64,000 bases of DNA, taken from contig DHDP01000002.1 of assembly GCA_002399405.1 (NCBI GenBank), forward strand, positions 1-64,000, written 5' to 3'. The notes beneath the pieces were generated by a model. The model saw nothing but the letters and a program-made list of their open reading frames with translations. It did no database searches and was not told the origin of the DNA. This document shows, piece after piece, positions 35,749 through 45,717 of the stretch (positions within the stretch are counted from its first letter, which is position 1; every line of letters begins with the position of its first letter). Source of the DNA: Treponema sp. UBA4873 (GTDB taxonomy: Bacteria > Spirochaetota > Spirochaetia > Treponematales > Treponemataceae). A program made the translations under genes and the position numbers.

Positions 35749-36900
35749 TTATTTCATAAGCGACCTGAAAAGTCCGGCAATATCTTTTTTCGACGGATCG
35801 CGGGGATTGCCCGGCGTGCATGCGTCTTTCATCGCACAGTCGGCAAGCTGGTCGATATCCTCTTCCTTAACAATTCCCGCAAGACTCTGCGGAATGCCGA
35901 CGTCTACCGAAAGCCGGCGGACCGCGTCGCACGCGGCTTTCCGGTACGCAACCGGGCTCATTGAATCGACGTCCGCCACTCCCATTACGCGCGCAATCTC
36001 GCGGTATTTTTCTCCCGAATAATCAGCGTTGTATTCCATAATCGTCGGCAGCAGGATTGCGCACGCGACGCCGTGAGGCGTGTCGTAGAAGGCGCTGAGC
36101 GTATGCGCCATGGAATGGTCTATGCCGAGACCGACGTTGGAAAATCCCATGCCCGCGATGTACTGTCCGAGCGCCATTTCCCCGCGCGCCTTCGCGTCGC
36201 CTTTTACCGACTCACGCAGCCATTTTCCGACTATCTCAATAGCCTTAAGGTGCATCATGTCTGTCATTTCCCACGCGCCTTTTGTGATGTACCCTTCTAC
36301 AGCGTGCGTGAGCGCATCCATGCCCGTCGACGCGCAGAGTTTCGACGGCATGCTCATCATCATGTCGGGGTCGACGCAGGCAATAACCGGAATGTCGTGC
36401 ACGTCGACGCAGACGAATTTCCGTTTTTTCTGCAGGTCGGTAATAACGTAATTAATCGTTACTTCCGCCGCTGTTCCCGCAGTCGTCGGAACAGCTATAA
36501 TCGGCACCGACGGATTTTTCGTCGGCGCTACGCCTTCAAGGCTGAGGACGTCCGAAAATTCAGGATTATTAATAATAATTCCGACGGCTTTTGCCGTATC
36601 CATAGAAGAACCGCCGCCTATGGCGATGATATAGTCGGCATGCGCCTTTTTGAAACTTTCGACGCCGTGCTTTACGTTTTCCACCGGCGGATTCGGCTTG
36701 ATGTCCGAATAAATTTCATATGCAAGGCCCGCTTTATCGAGAAGATCCGTCACCTTCGCCGTAACCTTGAATTTAATAAGATCCGGGTCGGAGCAGACGA
36801 ACGCTTTCTTCCATCCGTGAGCCCTGACTTCGTCGACGATGCTGTTGACGGCGCCTTTTCCGTGATACGACGTGCCGTTAAGTGTGATTCTGTTTGCCAT
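35749..36900 (-). CDS. fucO: Iron-dependent alcohol dehydrogenase, lactaldehyde reductase (FucO) type
   Basis: 383 residues, the same length as E. coli FucO and similar throughout: ADYIIAIGGGSSMDTAKAVG (NAD site), VPTTAGTAAEVTINYVITD, and the iron ligands Asp and His in MDALTHAVEGY, His in DHSMAHTL and His in DTPHGVA. Interconverts lactaldehyde and 1,2-propanediol, the redox-balancing step of fucose/rhamnose fermentation. GGGGGA precedes the ATG. A TetR-type gene lies just upstream with a palindrome between. Confidence 0.93.
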   Translation of the reverse strand: MANRITLNGTSYHGKGAVNSIVDEVRAHGWKKAFVCSDPDLIKFKVTAKVTDLLDKAGLAYEIYSDIKPNPPVENVKHGVESFKKAHADYIIAIGGGSSMDTAKAVGIIINNPEFSDVLSLEGVAPTKNPSVPIIAVPTTAGTAAEVTINYVITDLQKKRKFVCVDVHDIPVIACVDPDMMMSMPSKLCASTGMDALTHAVEGYITKGAWEMTDMMHLKAIEIVGKWLRESVKGDAKARGEMALGQYIAGMGFSNVGLGIDHSMAHTLSAFYDTPHGVACAILLPTIMEYNADYSGEKYREIARVMGVADVDSMSPVAYRKAACDAVRRLSVDVGIPQSLAGIVKEEDIDQLADCAMKDACTPGNPRDPSKKDIAGLFRSLMK

Positions 36901-36948
36901 TATTATCCCCCATACGTTTTTATTGTGAGGGATAAAATCCGCTTTATC

Positions 36949-36976
36949 AAGTTACAGATTATCCGATGTGTAACTT
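36949..36976. promoter_or_regulatory. Palindrome and promoter upstream of fucO
   Basis: AAGTTACA-12 nt-TGTAACTT, perfect 8-bp arms; just downstream on the minus strand TTGATA and CACAAT with 17-bp spacing form a possible promoter, and GATAAA-6 nt-TTTATC is a second small dyad (36931-36948). Probably the operator of the TetR protein encoded next to it. Confidence 0.6.
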
Positions 36977-36982
36977 TCCGCT

Positions 36983-37543
36983 CTACAATGCGGGAATCAG
37001 AATGGCTGCAAGTTTCGAAGGAAGCGCGGCAATAAGATCGTCCGCGAGCGATTCGGGAGATTTTTCCATCCCGCTTACTGCCCATTCCACCGTCATGGAA
37101 ATGGAGCCGTGGCAGTATAATTCGAGCACGAACCGCAGGTCTTCGTTCAGCGGTTTATGCGTCTGCTTTTCGATAATATTCGTGTAAAACTGCAGAATGA
37201 ACTGATAATCGTGCTGTTCTATGGAATTGTAATCAGTCGACCTGAACGCCTGCGCAAAAAAAACTTTTTCCCGTCTGATAAAATTGAACTTGAGGACGAG
37301 ACCTTCGCGCAGCGTAAGCGTCACGCCCATTTCGTCGAAACACTGCCGCGCAAGGATGTCGAAGTACCAGTTCACCAGATCGTATTTGTCGCGGAAATGC
37401 CGGTAAAACGTCTGGCGCGTAAGATGCGCATGCCGGACAATGTCGGTCACGGTAATTTTTTCCAGCGTATTGTGCGCCATGAGTTCTTTTATTGAGTCGG
37501 CCAGACCGAAAGCCGCTGACGTGTCATCTGCTGCACTGTTCAT
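36983..37543 (-). CDS. TetR-family regulator (DhaS-like), probably of fucO
   Basis: 186 residues from MNSAADD. The helix-turn-helix (ITVTDIVRHAHLTRQTFYRH) and the FRDKYDLVNWYF continuation are those of DhaS/TetR_C_8 proteins. The frame is open to 37678, but a TATAAT box at 37571-37576 lies inside that extension, so the ATG at 37543 (GGAAAAAGA just upstream) is preferred. Cotranscribed orientation with fucO, operator between them. Confidence 0.85.
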   Translation of the reverse strand: MNSAADDTSAAFGLADSIKELMAHNTLEKITVTDIVRHAHLTRQTFYRHFRDKYDLVNWYFDILARQCFDEMGVTLTLREGLVLKFNFIRREKVFFAQAFRSTDYNSIEQHDYQFILQFYTNIIEKQTHKPLNEDLRFVLELYCHGSISMTVEWAVSGMEKSPESLADDLIAALPSKLAAILIPAL

Positions 37544-37725
37544 TCTTTTTCCGCTTTTCCGATACGATTGATTATACATCACCTTGATTTTTTTGTGGAC
37601 GAATCTTCTTTTTTTTGGAAAATTTATTGTCCCCTGCAAAATTTTTATGGTATACTGAACACGAAAAAAACAAAGCATACCTATATTTACAGTTCTATTT
37701 TATATTTATAGGGAAGGAGGCGTAA

Positions 37726-38475
37726 TTGAGGATTGGTCTGTTCGGATTCGGTAAGGCAGGAAAAGCGGTAGCGGCAGTAATTCTGGAAAGCAGGGACTGC
37801 ACGCTTAAATGGGTTGTACGGAAATCCACCGTACTTGATCACCGTTCTGCCCCTGAGTATCTCGGAATAAAGTCGGAAGACCCCGGACTTATATATTCCA
37901 AAAATGAATTCAATGAAATTGAAAACAACAGAAATCTGGATGTGGATGCGATTGTCGATTTTTCCGGCACGGCAAGCGTCCGTGAGTACGGCGAATATGC
38001 CGTAAAGCATAACTGTATGGTCGTCACAGCCATTTCAAACTACGGCGAAGAGGGAAAAACGTATCTGAAAGAACTCGGGCAGTCGATCCGTGTTCTCTGG
38101 TCGCCGAATATCACTATCGGCATAAATTTTCTGCTTATAGCGGCGGAAGTGCTGAAAAAAATCGCACCGGAAGCCGACATCGAAATTCTTGAGGAACATT
38201 TTAAAACAAAATCGGAAGTGTCCGGCACGGCAAAAGTTCTCGCGCGGCATCTGGAGCTCGACGAAAACGACATCAAGTCCATACGCGCGGGCGGAATCGT
38301 CGGTAAGCATGAAATTCTGTTCGGCTTCCCCTATCAGGTTGTCCGTCTGATTCACGAATCGATCTCGCGTGAAGCGTTCGGAAACGGAGCGGTTTTCGCA
38401 CTGAGAAATATAAGGGACAAGCCGGCGGGACTGTACGCCATGGAAGACATCATCAAACCGTATTTCAGCATATAA
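37726..38475 (+). CDS. dapB: 4-hydroxy-tetrahydrodipicolinate reductase
   Basis: 249 residues. Rossmann motif GLFGFGKAGKAV, and the substrate motif EEHFKTKSEVSGTA, which keeps the catalytic His and Lys of E. coli EAHHRHKVDAPSGTA though one residue shorter; GGIVGKHEILFGFP also matches. Reduces the dapA product in lysine/diaminopimelate synthesis. The start is TTG with GGAAGGAGG 5 nt before it. Stand-alone, closed by a terminator. Confidence 0.88.
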   Translation: MRIGLFGFGKAGKAVAAVILESRDCTLKWVVRKSTVLDHRSAPEYLGIKSEDPGLIYSKNEFNEIENNRNLDVDAIVDFSGTASVREYGEYAVKHNCMVVTAISNYGEEGKTYLKELGQSIRVLWSPNITIGINFLLIAAEVLKKIAPEADIEILEEHFKTKSEVSGTAKVLARHLELDENDIKSIRAGGIVGKHEILFGFPYQVVRLIHESISREAFGNGAVFALRNIRDKPAGLYAMEDIIKPYFSI

Positions 38476-38510
38476 CGGACCTGTCAGAAGGTCTGTGACT
38501 CCTGAATACT

Positions 38511-38543
38511 AAAGCCGCCGGTTTCAATCGGCGGCTTTTTTTT
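38511..38543 (+). terminator. Intrinsic terminator of dapB
   Basis: AAAGCCGCCG-8 nt-CGGCGGCTTTTTTTT. The next promoter's TATAAT (38545-38550) begins directly after the T-run. Confidence 0.92.
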
Positions 38544-38558
38544 GTATAATCAGTCGGT

Positions 38559-40331
38559 ATGAAAAATATATTTTCCCGTAAAACAATTTCCGATTCCGAC
38601 CTTGCCCTTTTTCTTTCCTATTTTAAACCGCACATGGGACTCTTCATTGCCGATATGTGCTGCGCTGCGTTCATAGCAGCCGTAGACCTGGGCTTTCCCA
38701 TGGTATCGCGGTACGTGGTAAATACACTGCTGCCTTCGTTTCCTGAATCGCCCGACCGCACGATGCGGATATTCATCGTCATTATCGTCCTGCTGTTCCT
38801 GTTTTACTTTCTGCGGTTCGGAGCACAGTGGTTCGTCACCTATTTCGGCCACCTGTTCGGCGTGCACGTCGAAACCGATATGCGGCGCGACGTGTTCGCC
38901 CACATTGAGCGCCAGTCGTTTTCGTTTTTCGACAAAAACCGCACAGGAAAAATTATGTCGCGTGCCACGAACGATCTGTTCGAGGTAAGCGAACTCGCGC
39001 ACCACTGTCCGGAAGATCTTTTCATTTCCGCGCTCACGCTTGTCGGCGCGTTCATACTCATGCTCAGCATTCAGCGCGACATCGCGTACATCATCCTTGT
39101 TTTTTTGCCTGTCATACTTTTCAGAATCATCCGTTCCGAAAAGTCAATGTTCGCGTCGTCGCGGCAGGTGAAGGATAAAACGGCGGAAATAAACGCCGGG
39201 CTCGAATCGTCCATCAGCGGCGCGCGGGTGACGAAAGTATTCACAAACGAAGACTATGAAACGGAACGTTTTGCCGAAAACAACGGAAGATTTTTTTCCG
39301 CAAAAAAAACATACTACCGTTCCATGGCGTCGTTCCACAGCCGCATCGATTTAACAACCAACATTCTGAGCATTGTCGTGTTGGCCGCCGGCGGTCTGCT
39401 TATCATGCAGGGAAAAATGAATCTCGGCGACCTGATTGCCGCAAACCTGTTCGTTGCAGCGTTTCTTCAGCCCGTCCGCCGTCTGTCGAACCTCATAGAA
39501 CAATTTTCTACCGGAGTCGCAGGATTCAACAGGTTCACCGAAATCATGCGCATGCACGATGAAACACCGGAAAAAGCCGGCGCACCGGACATCACACGCG
39601 TACACGGCGACATCAGTTACAGCGACGTAAGTTTTTCATACAACGGCGGAACAAACGTACTCAGCCACGTCAACCTCGACGTAAAAGCCGGAAAAACAAT
39701 CGCGCTTGTCGGACCGAGCGGCAGCGGGAAGACGACGCTCTGCCATCTGCTTCCCCGGTTCTACGAAATAACGTCCGGTGCAATCACAATCGACGGAACG
39801 GATATCCGCGGCGTATCTGTCAAATCGCTCAGAAAACAAATCGGGCTCGTCCAGCAGGACGTGTTTCTGTTCGCGGGCACCGTGCGCGAAAACATCGCAT
39901 ACGGTAAAATCGGCGCAACAGACGACGAAATCCGTGACGCGGCAAAACGCGCAGAAATACACGACGACATTATGAAAATGCCGGACGGCTACGACACGGT
40001 AGTGGGAGAACGCGGTATTAAGCTTTCCGGCGGCCAGAAGCAGCGTATTTCGATTGCACGCATTTTCCTCAAAAATCCGCCCGTCCTGATACTCGACGAA
40101 GCAACGTCGGCGCTCGATACTGCGACCGAACTGCGGATTCAGAAAGCGTTCGACGAGCTGTCGAAAGGACGGACAACGTTTATTATTGCGCACCGGCTCT
40201 CTACAATACGGAACGCCGACTGCATTGCGGTCGTGAGCGACGAGGGAATAACCGAAACAGGTACTCATGAAGAACTGCTGCAGGCACACGGTATGTACCA
40301 CGAGCTGTATACGGCGCAGTTCGGAATATAA
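38559..40331 (+). CDS. MsbA-type ABC exporter (fused membrane and ATPase domains)
   Basis: 590 residues: six membrane segments in the first 310, then an ATPase with Walker A GPSGSGKTT, Q-loop IGLVQQDVFLFAG, signature LSGGQKQR, Walker B VLILDEATSALD and His switch IAHRLST. Homodimeric type IV exporter of lipids, peptides or drugs; substrate unknown. TATAAT ends 8 nt before the ATG and there is no ribosome site. Confidence 0.94.
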   Translation: MKNIFSRKTISDSDLALFLSYFKPHMGLFIADMCCAAFIAAVDLGFPMVSRYVVNTLLPSFPESPDRTMRIFIVIIVLLFLFYFLRFGAQWFVTYFGHLFGVHVETDMRRDVFAHIERQSFSFFDKNRTGKIMSRATNDLFEVSELAHHCPEDLFISALTLVGAFILMLSIQRDIAYIILVFLPVILFRIIRSEKSMFASSRQVKDKTAEINAGLESSISGARVTKVFTNEDYETERFAENNGRFFSAKKTYYRSMASFHSRIDLTTNILSIVVLAAGGLLIMQGKMNLGDLIAANLFVAAFLQPVRRLSNLIEQFSTGVAGFNRFTEIMRMHDETPEKAGAPDITRVHGDISYSDVSFSYNGGTNVLSHVNLDVKAGKTIALVGPSGSGKTTLCHLLPRFYEITSGAITIDGTDIRGVSVKSLRKQIGLVQQDVFLFAGTVRENIAYGKIGATDDEIRDAAKRAEIHDDIMKMPDGYDTVVGERGIKLSGGQKQRISIARIFLKNPPVLILDEATSALDTATELRIQKAFDELSKGRTTFIIAHRLSTIRNADCIAVVSDEGITETGTHEELLQAHGMYHELYTAQFGI

Positions 40332-40393
40332 CAAACTGCGTGAGTTCTCCGCCGGTATATGATATACTGTCCGTACGGGAGGTTCGTCGAATT

Positions 40394-43198
40394 ATGGAAA
40401 ATAAAATCGATTTGAGCGGGATGTGGAATTTTGCGCTTGATGCGGAAAAGCAGGGGCCCGCGCTTCCGTACCGCGACACAATTCTCCTTCCGGGGACGAC
40501 AGCATATTTTAAAAAGGGACCGGAAAATACCGCCTGCGAGACCGGACATCTGACGGAACTTTATCCGTTCAGTGGATATGCATGGTTCTCCCGCACAATC
40601 GACGTGACCGATGATCTTACCGGAAAACACTGCTTCCTGTTTCTTGAACGCACCCGTGTGACGACGCTGTATCTCGACGGGAAAAAAACCGGCTCGCAGA
40701 ACAGCCTCTGCACGCCGCACATATACGACCTTACAGGACTGCTCGAACGCGGAACTCATACGATAACAATCCGTGTAGACAATTCGGCGTATCCGACAAA
40801 CGGCGGCCATATGACGTCTCCCGACACGCAGACAAACTGGAACGGTATAACGGGCAGGATTGAACTTCAGATATACCCCCGCTCATATATTTCCGGAATC
40901 AGAATCATTCCCGACGCGGAAAATTCTGCCGTAACGGTGTACGCCGGGCTGTGCGGCGCGGAAGAAGGGATGCTGGAACTTTCTGCGGAAAACTTCAACG
41001 GAGTACGCCGTCATACTGCTCCGTCCGCATCGTTTCCGGTACACTCCGGCGAAAACACCATACAATACAATCTCGGAAAAAACGCCTGTCTCTGGAGCGA
41101 ACACGAACCAAGTCTCTACAGACTGCACCTTACCCTCGATGCCGGCGAAGTACGCAGTACGGAAGAAACTGATTTCGGGCTCCGCAGTTTCAAAACGAAC
41201 GGCGGAAAATTCACCGTAAACGGGCAGCAGACGTTTCTGCGCGGCAAACACGAAGGGCTGATTTTTCCGCTCACCGGATTCGCACCGACAACCGTCGACG
41301 CATGGCTCGATAAACTCCGGGTATCGAAGGAATACGGAATAAACCATTACCGATTCCACACGTGCTGTCCTCCCGAAGCCGCGTTTACGGCCGCAGACCG
41401 GCTCGGCGTCTACATGGAGCCTGAACTTCCGTTCTGGGGAACGATTCCCGAGGAAAACGATCCGAAGACTGATCCCGCCGAATGGAACTATCTGACGGAA
41501 GAAGGATTCAGGATTCTGCGGACGTTCGCAAATCATCCGTCGTTCGTGATGATGTCGCTCGGCAACGAACTCTGGGGCAGCAAAACACATCTTGATAAAA
41601 TCCTGGCATCGTATCACGACTTCGACGGCAGCAGACTCTACACGCAGGGGTCGAACAATTTTCAGTTCAGCCCCGAAATACTTCCCCACGAGGATTTTTT
41701 CTGCGGCGTCCGCTTTTCACACGACAGGCTTATCCGCGGGTCGTACGCAATGTGCGACGCTCCGCTCGGACACGTTCAGACGGAACCGCACGGTACGCTT
41801 ACCGATTACGACGACCATATCATTCCGCCCCGGACTATGCCGGAAGCGGCAGACAGTCCCGAAAAAAAGAAAGACACGTCCGGCAGAAAAATCACGATTC
41901 AATTCGGTACCGGAATAAAAACAGTCAGCGCCGGAGCGGACGGAGACGGACCTGTCCCCGCAGTTCCCGTCGTCTCGCACGAAATCGGACAGTATGCCGT
42001 CTATCCCGATTACCGCGAAATCGAAAAATATACCGGCCCGCTCAAGGCGCGCAATTTCGAAATATTCAGGAAACGGCTTGAAGAAAAAGGACTCGGAGCG
42101 CTGGCTGACGACTATTTCCGGTGTTCGGGAAAACTTGCCGCAGCGTGCTACAAGGAAGAGCTGGAAGCGGCGTTCCGCTCGAAGCGGCTTGCAGGTTTCC
42201 AGCTGCTCGACCTGCAGGACTACAGCGGACAGGGAACGGCCCTCGTCGGCATGCTCAACGCGTTTATGGAGCCGAAAGGACTTATTTCGTCGGAAGAATG
42301 GCGGACGTTCTGCGGCGATGCGGTACTTCTTGCGCGGTTTGAAAAATACGTCTACGTCCCCCATGATGAATTCTTCGTCCGAATTCAGTTCCGGTACGAC
42401 CGTCCGGAACTGCCGGAATGGACTACCGTCGTCTGGGAACTTAAAAACGAAACCGGCGAATCTGTCTCAGGATGTACCGACGTTCTTACCCGCGACGGCG
42501 ATATGTACGAAGCCGGAACGGTGTCTCTTCCCATGCCGGAAGTCGACCGCATAAAACAACTGACTTTCTCTCTCGCATGCGATACCTGCGGAATGAAAAA
42601 ATCGTACAATCTCTGGCTCTGCCCCGAGGATGTTTCCGTGCATACCGACGGACTGCACGTATTCACTTCACCGTCGGATGAAATGGAGGACGTACTGCGT
42701 AAAGGAAAACGTGCAGTCTTCTTCATGCCGCCCGAAGCTATGAAAGAATCAGTAGAGGGAACGTACTGTACCGATTTCTGGTGCTATCCCATGTTCCGCG
42801 CAATTTCAGAAAACATGCGCAAGCCGGAACCCGCAGGCACGATGGGCCTGCTCATACGGAACACGCACCCGGCGCTCAAAGCTTTTCCCTCCGAAAAGTA
42901 CGCAACCGAACAGTGGCGGAACATCGTCACTTTATCGCGCGCAATCGTTCTCGACGGAACACCCCCGGAACTTCTCCCTATAGTACAGGTCATAGACAAT
43001 TTCGAACGCAACCACAAACTCGGCATACTGTTCGAATGCCGGGTGCACGGCGGACGCCTGCTCGTCTGCACGTGCAGTTATACCGGACTGGAAAAACTGC
43101 CGGAAGGGCGCGTCTTCCTTTCAAGCATTCTCGATTATGCGAGGAGCGCTGATTTTAATCCCCAGACCGAAGTACCGCTCTCCGCCTTCAGTCTTTAA
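40394..43198 (+). CDS. Large glycoside hydrolase family 2 enzyme
   Basis: 934 residues from the ATG at 40394 (GGGAGG 11 nt upstream; the frame is open earlier). N-terminal jelly-roll sugar-binding domain (LSGMWNFALD; YSGYAWFSRTIDV-like), immunoglobulin-like domain, barrel with acid/base Glu in MMSLGNELWG and nucleophile Glu in VVSHEIGQYAVYP, then about 280 residues of beta-rich C-terminal domains. No signal peptide. Specificity (galactosidase, glucuronidase, mannosidase-like) cannot be told. Its 3' end overlaps the convergent VOC gene by 11 nt. Confidence 0.88.
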   Translation: MENKIDLSGMWNFALDAEKQGPALPYRDTILLPGTTAYFKKGPENTACETGHLTELYPFSGYAWFSRTIDVTDDLTGKHCFLFLERTRVTTLYLDGKKTGSQNSLCTPHIYDLTGLLERGTHTITIRVDNSAYPTNGGHMTSPDTQTNWNGITGRIELQIYPRSYISGIRIIPDAENSAVTVYAGLCGAEEGMLELSAENFNGVRRHTAPSASFPVHSGENTIQYNLGKNACLWSEHEPSLYRLHLTLDAGEVRSTEETDFGLRSFKTNGGKFTVNGQQTFLRGKHEGLIFPLTGFAPTTVDAWLDKLRVSKEYGINHYRFHTCCPPEAAFTAADRLGVYMEPELPFWGTIPEENDPKTDPAEWNYLTEEGFRILRTFANHPSFVMMSLGNELWGSKTHLDKILASYHDFDGSRLYTQGSNNFQFSPEILPHEDFFCGVRFSHDRLIRGSYAMCDAPLGHVQTEPHGTLTDYDDHIIPPRTMPEAADSPEKKKDTSGRKITIQFGTGIKTVSAGADGDGPVPAVPVVSHEIGQYAVYPDYREIEKYTGPLKARNFEIFRKRLEEKGLGALADDYFRCSGKLAAACYKEELEAAFRSKRLAGFQLLDLQDYSGQGTALVGMLNAFMEPKGLISSEEWRTFCGDAVLLARFEKYVYVPHDEFFVRIQFRYDRPELPEWTTVVWELKNETGESVSGCTDVLTRDGDMYEAGTVSLPMPEVDRIKQLTFSLACDTCGMKKSYNLWLCPEDVSVHTDGLHVFTSPSDEMEDVLRKGKRAVFFMPPEAMKESVEGTYCTDFWCYPMFRAISENMRKPEPAGTMGLLIRNTHPALKAFPSEKYATEQWRNIVTLSRAIVLDGTPPELLPIVQVIDNFERNHKLGILFECRVHGGRLLVCTCSYTGLEKLPEGRVFLSSILDYARSADFNPQTEVPLSAFSL

Positions 43199-43580
43199 CG
43201 AACGAACCGATTTCTATAAGATTTCCCTCCGGATCGGCGATGTAGCACGTCCGCTGGCCCCACGGCTCTGTCGTCGGAGCAAGCACGGAAACCGCTCCTT
43301 TTGAAATTACGCCGGCATACGTTTTGTCGACAGCGCTGAAGTTTTCCGCGCTGAGGGCGATTTCGTAGTGCCCGTTAACCCCTTCCGCGTAGCCGAAACC
43401 GCGGCCCGTCATCTTCTCAAAATCGTTCCGCCCGTACAAAAGAAACAGCGTCCCGTCCTTTTCCAGATAGACGTTGCTCGTATTTTCGTCTTCCTTAATT
43501 TCAAAACCGAGCACGTCCCGGTAGAATCGTATCATCTTTTTCATGTCTTTCACGAAGATTCCGAATCCGTCAAGTTTCAT
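43188..43580 (-). CDS. VOC/glyoxalase-superfamily protein
   Basis: 130 residues: two beta-alpha-beta-beta-beta modules (KLDGFGIFVKDMKKMIRFYR; the second ending TCYIADPEGNLIEIGSF), the vicinal-oxygen-chelate fold used in lactoylglutathione lyase-like, dioxygenase and antibiotic-binding proteins. Exact reaction unknown. Divergent from the TetR/amylase operon. Confidence 0.88.
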   Translation of the reverse strand: MKLDGFGIFVKDMKKMIRFYRDVLGFEIKEDENTSNVYLEKDGTLFLLYGRNDFEKMTGRGFGYAEGVNGHYEIALSAENFSAVDKTYAGVISKGAVSVLAPTTEPWGQRTCYIADPEGNLIEIGSFVKD

Positions 43581-43684
43581 TTATTTTCCTCCGTTACCTG
43601 AATTCGTACCGGGCACCGACGCCGGTTTCTTTTACCGGTACAGTATACGGGCTGGCTATGCCGTGTACAAGAACGAAACAGAGC

Positions 43685-43714
43685 TTGACATTTATATACC
43701 TAACGGTATATAAA
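43685..43714 (+). promoter_or_regulatory. TetR-type promoter-operator
   Basis: TTGACA (43685-43690), then TTTATATACC-TAAC-GGTATATAAA, a perfect 10-bp-arm palindrome covering the spacer and the -10 (TATAAA, 43709-43714). The ATG of the TetR gene is 6 nt further on. A textbook autorepression site on a leaderless message. Confidence 0.85.
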
Positions 43715-43720
43715 CAACTT

Positions 43721-44335
43721 ATGGGAAACGACAATTCCAGAAAGCTCATTATGGACAAAGCTCTTGCGCTCTTCAGCACACACGGATACGACGGCACCGG
43801 CATTCAGGACATTACGGCCGCCGCAGCCGTGACGAAGCCGACGCTTTATTATTTCTTCGGCAGCAAGGACGGCCTGTTCGAAGCTGTCTGGGAAACGTTT
43901 TTCCCGCTGATTGAGACACCGCTTGCTCCGTACTGCACGTATGAGAATCATATAAAAGACTATCAGAACGACGTATACGGACAGCTCGTGCGCATTGTCC
44001 TTGTGTTTTTCCGCTATGCGCAGGAACATGCTGATTTCTACCGGCTTATGATGGAAACGGTCTATGCGCCGCCGGAATCAAAATCGTCGTCGCTGTCAAC
44101 AGCTTATTTCAAACGGCTGTACGCTCTGCTCGAACAATTTTTTGCAGGAGCGGCCGAAGCGCACGGAAATATGGCGGGAAAAGCGCGTCAGTTTGCAGTC
44201 AGCTTTCTTGCAGAGGTAAACGCATACGTTGCCGCATGGCTCGCGCAGAACGAGGATGATGCACAGCGGACGAACCTCGACGAAGCGTGCGCGCAGCAGC
44301 TTGTAAAACAGTTCATGCACGGTATTTTTGCATGA
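43721..44335 (+). CDS. TetR-family repressor of the amylase operon
   Basis: 204 residues from MGNDNSRK; the frame is open 21 codons upstream but those lie in the promoter. HTH: GIQDITAAAAVTKPTLYYFF, then GSKDGLFEAVWETFF. The stop overlaps an in-frame ATG of the amylase frame (ATGA), and the amylase gene follows at once, so the two form an operon under the palindrome just upstream. Confidence 0.88.
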   Translation: MGNDNSRKLIMDKALALFSTHGYDGTGIQDITAAAAVTKPTLYYFFGSKDGLFEAVWETFFPLIETPLAPYCTYENHIKDYQNDVYGQLVRIVLVFFRYAQEHADFYRLMMETVYAPPESKSSSLSTAYFKRLYALLEQFFAGAAEAHGNMAGKARQFAVSFLAEVNAYVAAWLAQNEDDAQRTNLDEACAQQLVKQFMHGIFA

Positions 44336-44349
44336 AAAGGAGAACGGAA

Positions 44350-45714
44350 ATGTGGTTTGATGATGCAGTTTTTTATCAGATATATCCGCTCGGGCTCTGC
44401 GGAGCACCGGCGGAAAATTCGTGGGACTGGTCGGTATGGAACGGAGCGGCTCGGCCGGTAAACAGAATCTCACGCATATCGGACTGGATTCCGCACATGC
44501 AGCGGCTCGGAATAAACGCCGTCTATTTTTCGCCGGTATTCCAGAGCGACCGCCACGGATACGACACGCGCGATTACTACACGATAGACAGCAGGCTCGG
44601 CAGCAACGAGGATTTCGCCGCAGTCTGCCGCGCGCTCCACGACGCAGGCATCAGAGTTGTGCTCGACGGAGTCTTCAATCATACCGGACGCGGATTCTGG
44701 GCATTCCGCGACGTACAGCAGCACCGTCGGCAGTCGGCATACCGGGACTGGTTTTTCATCGACTGGGACGGAAATTCCGACAGCAACGACGGCTTCCGGT
44801 ACGAAGGCTGGGAAGGACACTACGACCTCGTAAAACTGAATCTTGAGAATTCCGCCGTGCAGGAGCATCTGTTCGGCGCCGTACGCAAGTGGGTCGATAT
44901 GTTCGACATAGACGGCATCAGGCTTGACGTTGCGTACAGCCTCCCCGTATGGTTTATTCAGAAACTGCGGGCATACACTGATTCGCTCGGCAGGGAAAAA
45001 GGGCGTGAAATCGTGCTGATTGGAGAGCTGATAAAAGATCAGTATGCTGAGTTCATCGGACAGGACAGGCTGCACAGCTGTACCGACTACGAATGCTACA
45101 AGGGCATATATTCCAGCCTGAACGACACGAACATGTTCGAGATAGCGTATTCACTGAACCGCCTGTTCGGAGACGGCGGCCTCTGCCGTAATACCGCCCT
45201 GTTCAATTTCGTCGACAACCACGACGTCGAACGGATTGCAGGCATCCTCAGAAATCCCGCACATATTCCGCTTGCATACGGGCTGCTGTTCGCCATGCCC
45301 GGAACGCCGTGCGTATATTACGGAAGCGAATGGGGAATACGGGGGAAAAAATCAGACGGAGACAACACGCTCCGACCGGCTCTTGAGCATCCTGAATGGA
45401 CGGAACTGACGGACATGATTGCCGGATTTGCACGTTGCCGCCGCGAAAATCAGGCGCTCCGAAGCGGCTCATACCGTCAGCTGTTCCTTACGAACGGGCA
45501 GCTCATGTTCTCACGGAGCGGCGGCGGTACGGAAATAATTATCGCGCTGAACGCATCGGGAACGCCGTACACCGTGCAGCCGGGCGGTCAGTCGTACGCC
45601 CACTTCGACGGACTGTACGGAACGTACCGCAATCTCCTGACGGGTGAAACGCACCGGTACGACGGCAGCGTGACGCTTCCGCAGGAAAGCGTAGTGTACC
45701 TTGTCCGTACCTGA
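44350..45714 (+). CDS. GH13 alpha-amylase-family enzyme
   Basis: 454 residues from the ATG at 44350, chosen for AAGGAG 7 nt upstream (an earlier ATG at 44332 overlaps the tetR stop). Conserved regions: VVLDGVFNHTGRGF, GIRLDVAYSL with the nucleophile Asp, IGELIKDQYAE with the acid/base Glu, and FVDNHDVERI. Short, no signal peptide; resembles intracellular cyclomaltodextrinase/maltogenic-type enzymes. Acts on imported malto-oligosaccharides. Confidence 0.92.
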   Translation: MWFDDAVFYQIYPLGLCGAPAENSWDWSVWNGAARPVNRISRISDWIPHMQRLGINAVYFSPVFQSDRHGYDTRDYYTIDSRLGSNEDFAAVCRALHDAGIRVVLDGVFNHTGRGFWAFRDVQQHRRQSAYRDWFFIDWDGNSDSNDGFRYEGWEGHYDLVKLNLENSAVQEHLFGAVRKWVDMFDIDGIRLDVAYSLPVWFIQKLRAYTDSLGREKGREIVLIGELIKDQYAEFIGQDRLHSCTDYECYKGIYSSLNDTNMFEIAYSLNRLFGDGGLCRNTALFNFVDNHDVERIAGILRNPAHIPLAYGLLFAMPGTPCVYYGSEWGIRGKKSDGDNTLRPALEHPEWTELTDMIAGFARCRRENQALRSGSYRQLFLTNGQLMFSRSGGGTEIIIALNASGTPYTVQPGGQSYAHFDGLYGTYRNLLTGETHRYDGSVTLPQESVVYLVRT

Positions 45715-45717
45715 TTT

